A stretch of 34,982 nt of DNA, from positions 1-34,982 of the forward strand of contig JAGCHA010000085.1 in NCBI GenBank assembly GCA_017649325.1, in the 5' to 3' direction. The translations under genes were made by a program, and so were the position numbers. This document shows, piece after piece, positions 8,374-16,430 of this stretch. Within the stretch, counting starts at the first letter, position 1. The number at the start of each line of letters is the position of its first letter. This DNA comes from Ruminococcus sp. Its GTDB lineage: Bacteria > Bacillota > Clostridia > Oscillospirales > Ruminococcaceae. The notes under the pieces are model-generated. The model had not been told where the DNA came from and searched no databases. It saw only the letters and a program-made list of their open reading frames with translations.

Positions 8374-9111
8374 TCAGAATGCGAGGTCGTAATCTATTTC
8401 GGAAACCGTATCACCGTTCATAATGAACTCGAGATTGTATGCGCCCCTGTAGAGGATGTTGCCGCTGCCCTGTACAAGACCGCTGCCGTATGCTGCCTCT
8501 ACGTCGCTCTTGGACGAGCCTATGCCCACACCCTCGGGAGTAGCATAATTGCTGCCTGTGATGTGTATAGCTCCAACGTACTTGACACCGCCGCTGGAGT
8601 AGCACTGGATCGTCATTCCGCTGTAATCATAGACGTACATATCGCTTTCGTCGCCCTTCGGGATACATGAGGGAACTACAGATTCTACGTAGCCTGTGCC
8701 GTATGCAGAGGCGAAGGAGTCGAATGTCTGGTCGATGTAGGAGGGGCTCACGCCTGTGCCTGTTGCTCTGCGAGCTTCAGTGGGAGCTTCTGTCGCCTTT
8801 TCGGTGGGCTCAACTACGGGAGTCTCGTCCTCGTCGGTCTTTTCCTCTGTAGCTGCTGTGGTCTCGGTGTCCTTTTCGTCGTCGTCAGACTTGGTCGTCG
8901 ACGAGCCTGAGCCCGATACTACCGCAGCCGTAGCCGTGGTCTTGCTTGTGGTGGCAGTGCCCGTGCCCGTGGTCGTCTGCTCGCACGAGGCTACTGTCAC
9001 CTTGGGGAGTGCTACGGACACGGAGTCCTGCTCTACTTCTCTGCCGCACGAAACGGCTGTCATTGTGCTGATGAGTGCTATCGCAGCGATAGCGATGATT
9101 TCCTTTTTCAT
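8374..9111 (-). CDS. Lipoprotein with Thr/Ser/Glu-rich linker
   Basis: 245 residues. The signal peptide ends in a lipobox-like AVSC (Cys near residue 22), so the protein should be lipid-anchored on the outer face of the membrane. A low-complexity linker rich in Thr, Ala, Ser, Asp and Glu runs from about 40 to 118. The folded C-terminal domain (about 125-245) contains GVGIGSSKSDVEAAYG, which resembles the SmpA/BamE-like motif of many small lipoproteins. No enzyme motif is visible. It lies 15 bases after the transglutaminase-like gene and 15 bases before the MBOAT gene, which suggests a role in surface-polymer modification. This is inference from context. Confidence 0.85.
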   Translation of the reverse strand: MKKEIIAIAAIALISTMTAVSCGREVEQDSVSVALPKVTVASCEQTTTGTGTATTSKTTATAAVVSGSGSSTTKSDDDEKDTETTAATEEKTDEDETPVVEPTEKATEAPTEARRATGTGVSPSYIDQTFDSFASAYGTGYVESVVPSCIPKGDESDMYVYDYSGMTIQCYSSGGVKYVGAIHITGSNYATPEGVGIGSSKSDVEAAYGSGLVQGSGNILYRGAYNLEFIMNGDTVSEIDYDLAF

Positions 9112-9126
9112 ATTTATCCTCCGAAT

Positions 9127-11307
9127 TTAATTGTACCTTGTGATGATGTATGCCGTTATGGTATACCCCTTGCCTGTCGTGTAATTCTTGTTTTCGTTCT
9201 GATTGCCGGGCGTTTTAAGGTAGGCTTCCGTTACGCCTCTGAATCCGTTGCAGGTGTCGTAGTTGACCCAATTGCCGTTTATGAGCACCTGATTCCAGTA
9301 GTGTTCGCTGTTGTATGCGCCTGTACCGTAAACTATGCGTGTCTGATAGCCTGCCTGCTTGTAGAGGATATCAGTGATAGCTGCGAGGTAGTAGCAGACT
9401 CCGCCGCTGTTGTTCATCATGTAGGAGGCGTAGTACGACCAGCCTGTTTGCTGTATCTCATCGAGAGACTTTGTTGCTTCTATGTTCTTGTAATAGTTGT
9501 GAGCACGGACGTAATTGTATATGCCGTCAACTGTTGTGCCCGAATAGGTCAGTATGTTCTTTGCCCTTATCTGTACGTCGGCAAGCGGTGCGGCTGTGCC
9601 GTCGTTGAGGAGGTTGAGATCGTCGATGACCATATTCCTTGCCATAGCGCCCGAATCGAGGAAGTAATACTTGTTGCCCTCGTATTCAAGCCAGCCCGTG
9701 TGCATGGTGCCGTCCTCGTCGAAGTAATACTTGCTGTCGCCTATCTCCTGCATACCGAAGCGCATCTTGCCGTCTTCGCCGAAGTAATACTTCTTGCCGT
9801 CGACGATGAGACGTCCCGTAGAAAGCTGACCTGTCTCCACGGAGAAGCAGTATTTATCGCCGTCTATCTCGGTGATGCCCGATGCCATTATGCCGTCAGC
9901 GCCGAAGTAATACTTTGCTCCGTCTATCGTTGCCCAGCTTGACTTAGTCATCTTTCCGTCTTCGGTGAAATAGTACTTGTTACCGTCTATTTTCAGGCGT
10001 CCCGTCTTCATTGAAGCGTCGGTCTCGTCGAAGTAGTAGGTCGCGCCCTTGTAGTCGATGAGTCCCGTTGTGCGCTTGCCGTCTGCGCCGAAGTAGTAGG
10101 TCTTGCCGTTGTATTCGAGGATGCCCGTGAACATCTTGAAGTCATCGCCGAAGTAGTAGTAATCGCCGTTGATTATCTGTCCGCCGCTGAGAGCCTCACC
10201 CTTTTCGTCGTGGTAGTAGGTCACGCCGCCGACAGTCGTGAGTCCGCGCTCCTCAACAAGGATGCCGTCCTCGCCGAATATGTAGTTCTTGCCGTCGACA
10301 GTGCAGAGCCCCTTTGCGAAGCTCGAATCCTCGTAGAAGTAATACTTGCCCTTGCCTGTGATGAACTGTCTGCCGAGCAGCATTACGCCGTCCTCGCCGA
10401 ATATACGGGGCGTTCCGCCGACATCTACGATGCCTGTGGTCTTGCCGTTCTCGGCGCTGAAGAAGTAGAACTTATCCGCAATCTTTGAGAGCCCCTCGGC
10501 TGCTTTGCCCGTTTCGGGGTAATAGTAGTACGTCTTGCCCTTTATTTCCTGCCAGCCTGTGAGCTCCTTGCCGTCTTCATCGAATATGTACGGGAAGCCG
10601 TCTATCGTTGTCTCTCCCACGGCAAGAGTCCCGTCGTCCTTGCCGTAGAAGAAGTCGTCGCCGACCTTGAAGAAGCCTGCCTCAGCCATGAGTGCGCCCG
10701 TATCCGAGAAGCGGTACTGCTTGCCGTCCTTGTCGGTGAATACGCCTGTGACTTTGCCGTCTTCCTTGGTGATGTAATACTTCCTGCCGCAGTATTCGAG
10801 CCAGCCGTAAACTGGTCTGCCCGAATCGGGGGAGAAGTAAAGACGCTTGCCGCCGACTGTGCGCCAGCCTGTCTTGAGCGAGCCGTTCTTGGAGAATATG
10901 TACTTCTCGCCGTCTATCTCCTGTATGCCTGTGAGGAAGGTGCCGTCTGCCTTGTAGTAGGTTATCCTGCCCGCTGTGTCGATGTGCCAGCCCTCGATCG
11001 AAGGAGTGACTGCGCTCGTTGATGCGGGAGCTGTGCTCGTCTCGGGGGCGGCAGTGGTCGAAGCCGCTGTCGTCGAAGTCGAGGAGGCGGCAGTTGCAGT
11101 AGTCGAGGCAGCCGCAGTAGTTGTGGTCGCCTGCGAGGTCGTAGTTGAAGCCTGTGCGGTAGTGGTCGATGTGCTCGTCGCAGCTGACGTCGCGGGGGCG
11201 GTGGAGATCGGATCGCCCTCGGCTGCATGTGCTGCTGACGGAGCGGCAGCAAGCATTGCAAGTCCTGCCGCAAATGCGCATATCAGCGTTTTGTTGTGTT
11301 TTTTCAT
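9127..11307 (-). CDS. Secreted cell-wall-binding-repeat protein with C-terminal transglutaminase-like domain
   Basis: 726 residues. A signal peptide (cut near AHA-AEG) precedes a Thr/Ala/Ser-rich linker (about 32-100). Roughly 20 aromatic repeats of about 20 residues (about 105-555) follow the pattern G-x-x-x-I-D-G-K-x-Y-Y-F-x-x-D-G-x, as in choline- and glucan-binding repeats (CW_binding family). The C-terminal domain (about 570-726) is transglutaminase/protease-like, with Cys in GGVCYYLA, His in SEHYWNQV and Asp in NWVNYDTCNG, a complete Cys-His-Asp triad. It probably sits on the wall or a surface glycan and cleaves or cross-links peptides. It is the first gene of the operon, starting at an ATG behind AGGAG with a consensus promoter 75 bases upstream. 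Confidence 0.9.
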   Translation of the reverse strand: MKKHNKTLICAFAAGLAMLAAAPSAAHAAEGDPISTAPATSAATSTSTTTAQASTTTSQATTTTAAASTTATAASSTSTTAASTTAAPETSTAPASTSAVTPSIEGWHIDTAGRITYYKADGTFLTGIQEIDGEKYIFSKNGSLKTGWRTVGGKRLYFSPDSGRPVYGWLEYCGRKYYITKEDGKVTGVFTDKDGKQYRFSDTGALMAEAGFFKVGDDFFYGKDDGTLAVGETTIDGFPYIFDEDGKELTGWQEIKGKTYYYYPETGKAAEGLSKIADKFYFFSAENGKTTGIVDVGGTPRIFGEDGVMLLGRQFITGKGKYYFYEDSSFAKGLCTVDGKNYIFGEDGILVEERGLTTVGGVTYYHDEKGEALSGGQIINGDYYYFGDDFKMFTGILEYNGKTYYFGADGKRTTGLIDYKGATYYFDETDASMKTGRLKIDGNKYYFTEDGKMTKSSWATIDGAKYYFGADGIMASGITEIDGDKYCFSVETGQLSTGRLIVDGKKYYFGEDGKMRFGMQEIGDSKYYFDEDGTMHTGWLEYEGNKYYFLDSGAMARNMVIDDLNLLNDGTAAPLADVQIRAKNILTYSGTTVDGIYNYVRAHNYYKNIEATKSLDEIQQTGWSYYASYMMNNSGGVCYYLAAITDILYKQAGYQTRIVYGTGAYNSEHYWNQVLINGNWVNYDTCNGFRGVTEAYLKTPGNQNENKNYTTGKGYTITAYIITRYN

Positions 11308-11380
11308 AATTTCTCTCCTATGGCTCGGTGAGCCTGCCGTTGTTGTCGGAAGCGGCGCCCGTTATCATAGTCCACATATG

Positions 11381-11409
11381 ATTATATCAGTATACTCGCG
11401 GAAAGTCAA
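11381..11409 (-). promoter_or_regulatory. Consensus promoter of the surface operon
   Basis: On the minus strand there is TTGACT, a 17-base spacer and a perfect TATAAT, with predicted start near 11374. The gene-free stretch 11308-11710 contains this promoter and a terminator hairpin at 11663-11696; the remaining 11410-11662 is AT-rich with nothing I can name. Confidence 0.85.
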
Positions 11410-11662
11410 AGAAATGGGACAAAATTTGCAAATCTTTTGCATCCGTGCGCGTATACATTATTATTATACAATGGCATTGCTAAAATGTCAATGGCACTTA
11501 GAGGCAAAAAAACTGCTTTGAGAAATTTTTGTCAATGTTGCGGAAAAATCACGCGGTATGCTCGGAACTGTTTGACCGATACGCCTTGAAACTGCGTGAG
11601 AATGTGGCTGTTTCGGTATATTGAAGAGGCGTTTTTACAGGCAGTATAATGAGTTGATGTGC

Positions 11663-11696
11663 AAAAAGCGTGATAGAACCGTCTATCACGCTTTTT
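11663..11696. terminator. Strong intrinsic terminator (symmetrical)
   Basis: A perfect 15-bp stem, AAAAAGCGTGATAGA/TCTATCACGCTTTTT with loop ACCG, is found 14 bases beyond the stop of the minus-strand membrane gene at 11711. T-runs occur on both strands. It ends the GntR-ABC-hydrolase operon. Confidence 0.92.
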
Positions 11697-11710
11697 ATCA
11701 TTTATGTTTT

Positions 11711-12169
11711 TCAGCAGTCCCAGAAGCGGTACATCTCAAAGTAGAGCATGGCGGCTATCACTGCTGCATTTGCTGCGATATTCACTCCGCCGCGAAGCTT
11801 TGCCCATTTGTTTGACTTATTGGATATGATGCCGATGAGTGAGGCTGTTGCCGCTGCCGCACAGACCGCGATGCAGACGATATTGAGCGTTCCCGCTCCC
11901 ACGCCGACTGCCTTGGGCAGCCCGTATGACTCCTCTCTGACAGCGTAGGCTATCATCACGACTGCTGCTGCCACGGACAGGAGCTTGATGAGCTGTCCCG
12001 CAGTCTGCGCCGCGCCGACTGCCGTGAGGCTGTATCTGCCCTTGCGGACTGCCTTGAACTTGTACAGCAGAACGAATACCGAGCCTATAGCTATTACGAA
12101 GTAGATCGCAAGCAGTGATATCTCCGCGGGATATGCCCTGTCCTTGTCAATTTCCATAGTATCGAGCAT
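11711..12169 (-). CDS. Four-helix membrane protein, probably the detached C-terminal domain of the serine hydrolase
   Basis: 152 residues if started at the ATG at 12169. Four hydrophobic helices lie at about 18-37, 60-78, 90-112 and 125-142. There are no catalytic motifs. It is in the same reading frame as the upstream serine hydrolase, separated only by that gene's TAA and two sense codons (GGC TAT), and the upstream signal is just a weak AAGG. Related serine hydrolases of Clostridia often carry a C-terminal membrane domain of this kind in one chain of about 600 residues, which matches the combined length here (616 codons). It is therefore either a separately translated partner or the tail of a gene split by a nonsense change. 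Confidence 0.6.
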   Translation of the reverse strand: MLDTMEIDKDRAYPAEISLLAIYFVIAIGSVFVLLYKFKAVRKGRYSLTAVGAAQTAGQLIKLLSVAAAVVMIAYAVREESYGLPKAVGVGAGTLNIVCIAVCAAAATASLIGIISNKSNKWAKLRGGVNIAANAAVIAAMLYFEMYRFWDC

Positions 12170-12175
12170 ATAGCC

Positions 12176-13558
12176 TTATATGCCGTCGGAGCGGTTGCTC
12201 TCGCCGAGAAGCATACTTCCTCCGAGCAGATACACGCCGTCGTCTATACGTTTGAGGTCGGGGTACATCTTCGCGTTTATGGGCCGGAGGTAGGACGTGA
12301 ACTTCATCAGTCCCGCACGCTGAGAGCGCGATACGAGGTAGTATCCGCTGAAATCACGTGTTTCGCCCTTGCCGTCGGAGTAATTCTCATAGTCCGCCTT
12401 GCCGAATACCCATTCGGGCACTTCCTGAATAACGAGGTTTACCGAAGTCTCATTTGTGAGCGTTACCAGTCCCACCTTGGACTCGCGGTCGAAAAGCATA
12501 TTCGAGTGGCAGGCTATGGTCGCGCCGTTATGCCCCATTGTGCGCACCCTGTACTCCGTCACACCGAAACCGCAGCTCGACGCGGGAATGTCGGTATTGC
12601 CGTAGAAAAGCGAGCCCGAGAACATCTTCTCCTGAGTCTCCTTATGCTCGAAGAGGGGAGCGTCGTCGCTGACGAAAGCCTGCGCGTAGGTCGCGAGGTC
12701 GCGTATAGTACCGGTTGCCGAACCCGCAGGGTAGAGGTTGATGTAGGATATCTTCTTTCCGTCTGATTTGTACTTCGGAGGGATAGCGCTGAAGGTGTAG
12801 GATTTGAGCTTGCCGCGCTGAGCGAGAACCCACTCGTTGTCGCTGAAGTCGGCGGCTATGGAGGTGTGCTCCATGCCGAGCCTGTCGAAGATGTTCTCGC
12901 GGACGTAATCGGCGTACTCCTCGCCTGTTATGCACTCTATCACGTATGCGCCGAGAGCCGCTCCCCAGTTTGAGTAGGACGTGACCTCGCCCGGAGGATT
13001 CACCTGAGTGGGTTCGGTTGCCTGCAAAGCCTCCGCGAGGGGCATTATCTTGTCATGGTCGGGAGTGGAGATTGAGTAGGTCGTCTCGCACCAGCCGCCC
13101 GTGTGATCCATGATGTTCATCATCGTTATGGGCTCGTCGTAGGTAAGGTGCCTGAGGAAGCCGTCGGGGAGGTAGTCCCTGATATCGGCGTCGAGGTCGA
13201 GCTTTCCCTGCTCCCAGAGCTGCATGGCACTGACCCATATCATCGTCTTGGATATGCTGCCCCACTCGAATACGGAGTCCTCGTCGCAGGGGATATGGTT
13301 CTCGCGGTCGGTCTCGCCGAAGTAGCCCTCATAGAGGATATCATCGCCCTGAAATACTATCGCTTCGAAGCCTGCGTAGTATTCCGTGCCGCTGCCGACA
13401 TCCATATTTAGCTCCTTGTCGAACTTGCTTGCTATGTTCTCGAACTTCACGCCCGAGGGGAGCCTCTGCTCCTCCTCAGCCGCGGCGGTCGGGACGAGCA
13501 TTGTTCCTGCCGCAAGAAGCGCGGCTATGCACATTGAAGCTGTTTTCTTCATTTTCAT
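12176..13558 (-). CDS. Beta-lactamase-fold serine hydrolase (PF00144 type), secreted
   Basis: 460 residues. A signal peptide (cut near AAA-EEE) is followed by a class C beta-lactamase/PBP-like domain. The motifs are complete: S101-I-S-K104 (SxxK), Y195-S-N197 (YxN), and H343-N-G in GHNGATIA as the third motif. Such enzymes hydrolyse or transfer peptides or esters outside the cell; the substrate is unknown. The ATG at 13558 follows AAGGAGGT, which overlaps the stop of the permease gene upstream. Position as fifth gene of a GntR-ABC operon suggests an envelope-stress or peptide-resistance role. The chain ends abruptly at a TAA that is in frame with the downstream four-helix segment. Confidence 0.88.
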   Translation of the reverse strand: MKMKKTASMCIAALLAAGTMLVPTAAAEEEQRLPSGVKFENIASKFDKELNMDVGSGTEYYAGFEAIVFQGDDILYEGYFGETDRENHIPCDEDSVFEWGSISKTMIWVSAMQLWEQGKLDLDADIRDYLPDGFLRHLTYDEPITMMNIMDHTGGWCETTYSISTPDHDKIMPLAEALQATEPTQVNPPGEVTSYSNWGAALGAYVIECITGEEYADYVRENIFDRLGMEHTSIAADFSDNEWVLAQRGKLKSYTFSAIPPKYKSDGKKISYINLYPAGSATGTIRDLATYAQAFVSDDAPLFEHKETQEKMFSGSLFYGNTDIPASSCGFGVTEYRVRTMGHNGATIACHSNMLFDRESKVGLVTLTNETSVNLVIQEVPEWVFGKADYENYSDGKGETRDFSGYYLVSRSQRAGLMKFTSYLRPINAKMYPDLKRIDDGVYLLGGSMLLGESNRSDGI

Positions 13559-13571
13559 TTACCGCACCTCC

Positions 13572-14321
13572 TTACAGCTCACGCTCTTCGTAGTCGATGA
13601 CCGAGCACGCCGCCTTGTAGAATACGTATCCGTATGCTCCGACTATCGCGAACACGCACAGCAGAGCGCCGTTGCAGGGGGCTGACAGAGCCGTGAACAG
13701 TGTTCCGATGACCTGCAATGCCGCGTGGAGGGGCTTTACGCTGAGCATCGATTCAACGACAAAAACCGCCGCTATCCCGGCGTATGCTGATATCAATATA
13801 AAATATGCTCTGAACATCGAGCCCCTGGCGCCCTTTTTGCCCGATTTGAAGAAGCCGCCCAGCACATTGGCGTTGAATATCAGCGCAACTGCGAAGAACA
13901 GGCAGAGTATGACGGTGCACAGACCGCTGTCGTTCATTTTTATGTTCAGCACCTCTGACAGCGAATCGTCGAGGAACAGGTTGACGTCCATTGCAATTTT
14001 TATTTTCAGTATGATGAGGGAGAGCGCTCCCACTGCGGTAAGCACCAGCATTACGAGGGCATATCTCGCGATGACAATCTGCTTCCGTGACGCGGGAATG
14101 ACAGCGTAGGTCATCTCGCCCTCGTATGTGTTGTTGAGGTCTATCATAGCCTGCGACGCTGTGAAGGCGACCGCGAAAAGCAGGAAATACACGAAAATAG
14201 GAGAGATAAAACCGAGTATCAGTGACAGCACTGTCACAGCCACGAACAGCTTCCACAGGCTTATTTTTTTCGCCCGCATCGCGATGATGTCGAGTCTCAT
14301 AAGGTCGATTATACGTTTCAT
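13572..14321 (-). CDS. ABC-2-type transporter permease (second subunit)
   Basis: 249 residues with about six hydrophobic helices: paired helices at about 24-60, then about 88-108, 135-155, 170-190 and 210-235. The segment YEGEMTYAVIPASRKQIVIARY is the cytosolic motif usual in YtrC/ABC-2 permeases. It follows the other permease by 12 bases and precedes the serine hydrolase by 13. It probably pairs with the upstream permease and the ATPase at 15046. The substrate cannot be read from the sequence. Confidence 0.82.
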   Translation of the reverse strand: MKRIIDLMRLDIIAMRAKKISLWKLFVAVTVLSLILGFISPIFVYFLLFAVAFTASQAMIDLNNTYEGEMTYAVIPASRKQIVIARYALVMLVLTAVGALSLIILKIKIAMDVNLFLDDSLSEVLNIKMNDSGLCTVILCLFFAVALIFNANVLGGFFKSGKKGARGSMFRAYFILISAYAGIAAVFVVESMLSVKPLHAALQVIGTLFTALSAPCNGALLCVFAIVGAYGYVFYKAACSVIDYEEREL

Positions 14322-14333
14322 AGTGCCGTCACC

Positions 14334-15059
14334 TCACATTTCCTTGTCGGCAGTCAGCTTTATCGTCAGACGGCACATCAGCCAGCCGAACGCGATGAAT
14401 GCCGCAAAGCAGGCGGCTACGATAAGTGCTACGGGCAGGGGAGCAGTCGGCAGGAACTCCTGCGGGAGCGGCAATATGCCGTAGTCGAGCGTGATAAAAT
14501 AGACTATCATCAGCGCTCCTATAATTACAAGGAACGGTATGCAAGCAACGATAGCCACTGTGTCGCCCTTTATCTCCTTTACTGCGTAGAAGAGGCAGAT
14601 AATTGCCGTCAGCATCGCAAGTCCGGCCGCCAGCATCACAAACCAGTTGCTGTAATTCAGACCTACTTGCTTTGTGCTGACTGTCAGGTCCTCGTAGGTG
14701 CGTTCCTGTATGAACTTCGGGAGAATTCCCGATTCTCCGACAGCTCTCGATATGAGCAGGCAGAGCTCGCCCAGTATGCCGCCGATGGTCTGTGGAATGA
14801 TTATCTCCGCGAACAGCGCCTTGATGACGGATTCGCGCTTCACGGGGAGAAGTCCGTATATCTTCATAAAGTCGCCTTTGCGCACTGTCTCTATCGGCGA
14901 GAACAGCGCCAGCGGAGCTATTATGAAGCCTATCGCTGCAGGGTATGCTCCGAGCAGACTTGCCGCGAAAAATAAAACGGCTATGATGAACGCGTACCTC
15001 CCGCCTATGCCGATACAGTTGATGTAGTCGAACTGTATCATTTTTTTAATCTCGTCCAT
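14334..15059 (-). CDS. ABC-2-type transporter permease (first subunit)
   Basis: 241 residues with about six hydrophobic helices. The N-terminal MDEIKKMIQFDYINC and the cytosolic segment FMKIYGLLPVKRESVIKALF are typical of ABC-2 permeases of the YtrC/ABC_membrane kind. It overlaps the ATPase gene by 14 bases, which indicates translational coupling. It forms a transporter with the ATPase and the second permease. Confidence 0.84.
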   Translation of the reverse strand: MDEIKKMIQFDYINCIGIGGRYAFIIAVLFFAASLLGAYPAAIGFIIAPLALFSPIETVRKGDFMKIYGLLPVKRESVIKALFAEIIIPQTIGGILGELCLLISRAVGESGILPKFIQERTYEDLTVSTKQVGLNYSNWFVMLAAGLAMLTAIICLFYAVKEIKGDTVAIVACIPFLVIIGALMIVYFITLDYGILPLPQEFLPTAPLPVALIVAACFAAFIAFGWLMCRLTIKLTADKEM

Positions 15060-15912
15060 GTCCGTCCTCCTTTGCGATGTAGACCAGTATCTCGTCTATG
15101 CTCGCCTTTTCGGTCTCGAGCTCGGGAGGTATCTCGCCGAGGAGGTCTGCCGAGATGAGCGCGTCAAAGCCGTTCCTGTAGGCGTGGAAGCCGATGCACT
15201 TCTCCCTCAGTTTCGAGGAGATGTCCTCCTCTGCACCGCGCAGGACGAGGTACTTCTCGTGGAGGTCGTCCTTCGTGCCCGTGAACCACACCTTGCCGTT
15301 GTGGAGGACGGTGATATAGTCCGCGATACGCTCCACGTCGGAGGTGATGTGCGTCGAGAAAAGGACGCTCCTGCTGTCGTCGGAAATGTATTCGGAGAGT
15401 ATGTCAAGGAGCTCATCGCGCGCTACGGGGTCAAGACCGCTCGTCGGCTCGTCGAGTATCATCAGCTCTGCCTTGTGCGAGAGTGCGACCGCGACCATGA
15501 GCTTCATCTTCATGCCCTTCGAGAAGTCGCCGACCTTCTTGTCGTCAGGGAGTCTGAATGCCTTTATCCTGTGGAAGAATTCCTCGCTGCTCCAGTCCTT
15601 GTAGAAGGGCGCGAGCTGCTTGTCTATCTGCCTTATATTGAGGTGATTCGCGAGATAGAGGCTGTCGAATACCACGCCGAGACGCTCCTTTATCTCCACC
15701 GCGTCTGTCACGCTGTCGAGCCCGAATACGCTTATCTTGCCGCTGTCGATGTTCGCCATGTTGAGTATCGAGCGGATAGTCGTGGTCTTGCCCGAGCCGT
15801 TCTGTCCTACAAAGCCCATGATATAGCCCTTCGGAAGTGAGAAGGTGACGTCCCTGAGCGCGAAGCCCTCGTATGCCTTGTTCAAGCCTTTGATATCAAG
15901 TATGTTTTCCAT
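15046..15912 (-). CDS. ABC transporter ATP-binding protein (YtrB-like)
   Basis: 288 residues. Walker A is GQNGSGKTTT (about 36-45), the signature is a variant FSKGMKMKL in place of LSGGQ, Walker B is LMILDEPTSGLDP, and the H-loop is STH. These are typical of the CcmA-like exporters of the Ytr/Bcr type. The C-terminal 70 residues are variable. It follows the GntR gene by 2 bases, with its GGAGG inside that gene. In Bacillus the ytr operon has the same GntR-ATPase-permease order and responds to wall antibiotics. The same role here is inference. Confidence 0.92.
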   Translation of the reverse strand: MENILDIKGLNKAYEGFALRDVTFSLPKGYIMGFVGQNGSGKTTTIRSILNMANIDSGKISVFGLDSVTDAVEIKERLGVVFDSLYLANHLNIRQIDKQLAPFYKDWSSEEFFHRIKAFRLPDDKKVGDFSKGMKMKLMVAVALSHKAELMILDEPTSGLDPVARDELLDILSEYISDDSRSVLFSTHITSDVERIADYITVLHNGKVWFTGTKDDLHEKYLVLRGAEEDISSKLREKCIGFHAYRNGFDALISADLLGEIPPELETEKASIDEILVYIAKEDGHGRD

Positions 15913-15914
15913 AG

Positions 15915-16286
15915 TTATTCCTCCATAAATCCTTTTACTGCGGCGATTATCTCCTCATCGGAAAGTCCTGCGTTCCGTCCGTTGGTGACGACCTGCTCGA
16001 TAGCCTCCTCCATTTCGCAGAGCATCCGCTCGCGCAGAAGCTCGTTGTTGCGCGGTGCGACAAAGTAGCCCTTTCCCGCGACGGACACGATGAAGCCCTC
16101 GGAGACAAGGTCGTTGTAGACCCTCGTCGTCGTGATGACGCTTATTTTAAGGTCACGTGCAAGCTGGCGTATCGAGGGGAGCTGTTCGTCTTCAGCGACC
16201 TTCCCCGCCAGGATCTGTGATTTGATCTGTTCCTCTATCTGCTCGTATATCGGCAGAGTCGAGCTGTTTTTTATTATTATCTTCAT
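15915..16286 (-). CDS. GntR-family regulator, YtrA subfamily
   Basis: 123 residues, the short form lacking an effector-binding domain. Residues about 8-75 form the winged helix: IYEQIEEQIKSQILAGK, then LPSIRQLARDLKIS and VYNDLVSEGFI, ending in GKGYFVAPRN. The C-terminal 45 residues form the small YtrA-type helical tail. The ATG at 16286 follows AGGAG; an upstream in-frame extension to 16346 would run through the operator and promoter and is rejected. It is the first gene of the ABC operon and probably represses its own promoter through the palindrome at 16325-16338. Confidence 0.92.
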   Translation of the reverse strand: MKIIIKNSSTLPIYEQIEEQIKSQILAGKVAEDEQLPSIRQLARDLKISVITTTRVYNDLVSEGFIVSVAGKGYFVAPRNNELLRERMLCEMEEAIEQVVTNGRNAGLSDEEIIAAVKGFMEE

Positions 16287-16324
16287 GAAGCACTCCTGTT
16301 TATACTGTACATACGTGTATATAT

Positions 16325-16338
16325 CTGTATATATACAG
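16325..16338. promoter_or_regulatory. Likely operator of the GntR/YtrA regulator
   Basis: CTGTATATATACAG is a perfect 14-bp palindrome touching the downstream edge of the -10 box and covering the expected transcription start. A second, imperfect half-site-like stretch, ACTGTACATACGTGTATA, follows at 16304-16321. YtrA-type repressors commonly bind AT-rich palindromes in this position. Binding is inferred, not shown. Confidence 0.65.
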
Positions 16339-16365
16339 TTTAGCATATATATATCTATTTGTCAA
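16337..16365 (-). promoter_or_regulatory. Promoter of the GntR-ABC-hydrolase operon
   Basis: On the minus strand there is a perfect TTGACA, a 17-base spacer and TAAACT. The -10 box overlaps the palindromic operator by two bases, so bound repressor would block polymerase. It lies just downstream of the rpoD terminator. Confidence 0.75.
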
Positions 16366-16384
16366 TACCTGATTTGAGTTTTTT

Positions 16385-16418
16385 TGAAAAAATAAAAGGA
16401 CTGCAATATGCAGTCCTT
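16385..16418 (-). terminator. Intrinsic terminator of rpoD
   Basis: On the minus strand the stem AAGGACTGCA-TAT-TGCAGTCCTT (10 bp, perfect) is followed by TTATTTTTTC. It starts 12 bases after the rpoD stop. Confidence 0.9.
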
Positions 16419-16430
16419 AATGATTGGCTA

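Noticed and set aside
7213-8670. Plus-strand open frame of 485 codons across the MBOAT gene
   Set aside because: The MBOAT motifs on the other strand, with the catalytic His, prove the minus strand is coding; the plus frame spans a gene boundary.
9600-10950. Periodic repeats of about 60 bases that could suggest a DNA-level tandem array
   Set aside because: The periodicity comes from the 20-residue wall-binding protein repeats; the DNA units are diverged and coding.
11621-11650. Promoter-like TTGAAG-18-TATAAT on the plus strand
   Set aside because: The strong terminator at 11663-11696 follows at once and no gene lies downstream on this strand; it would give only a transcript of about 40 bases.
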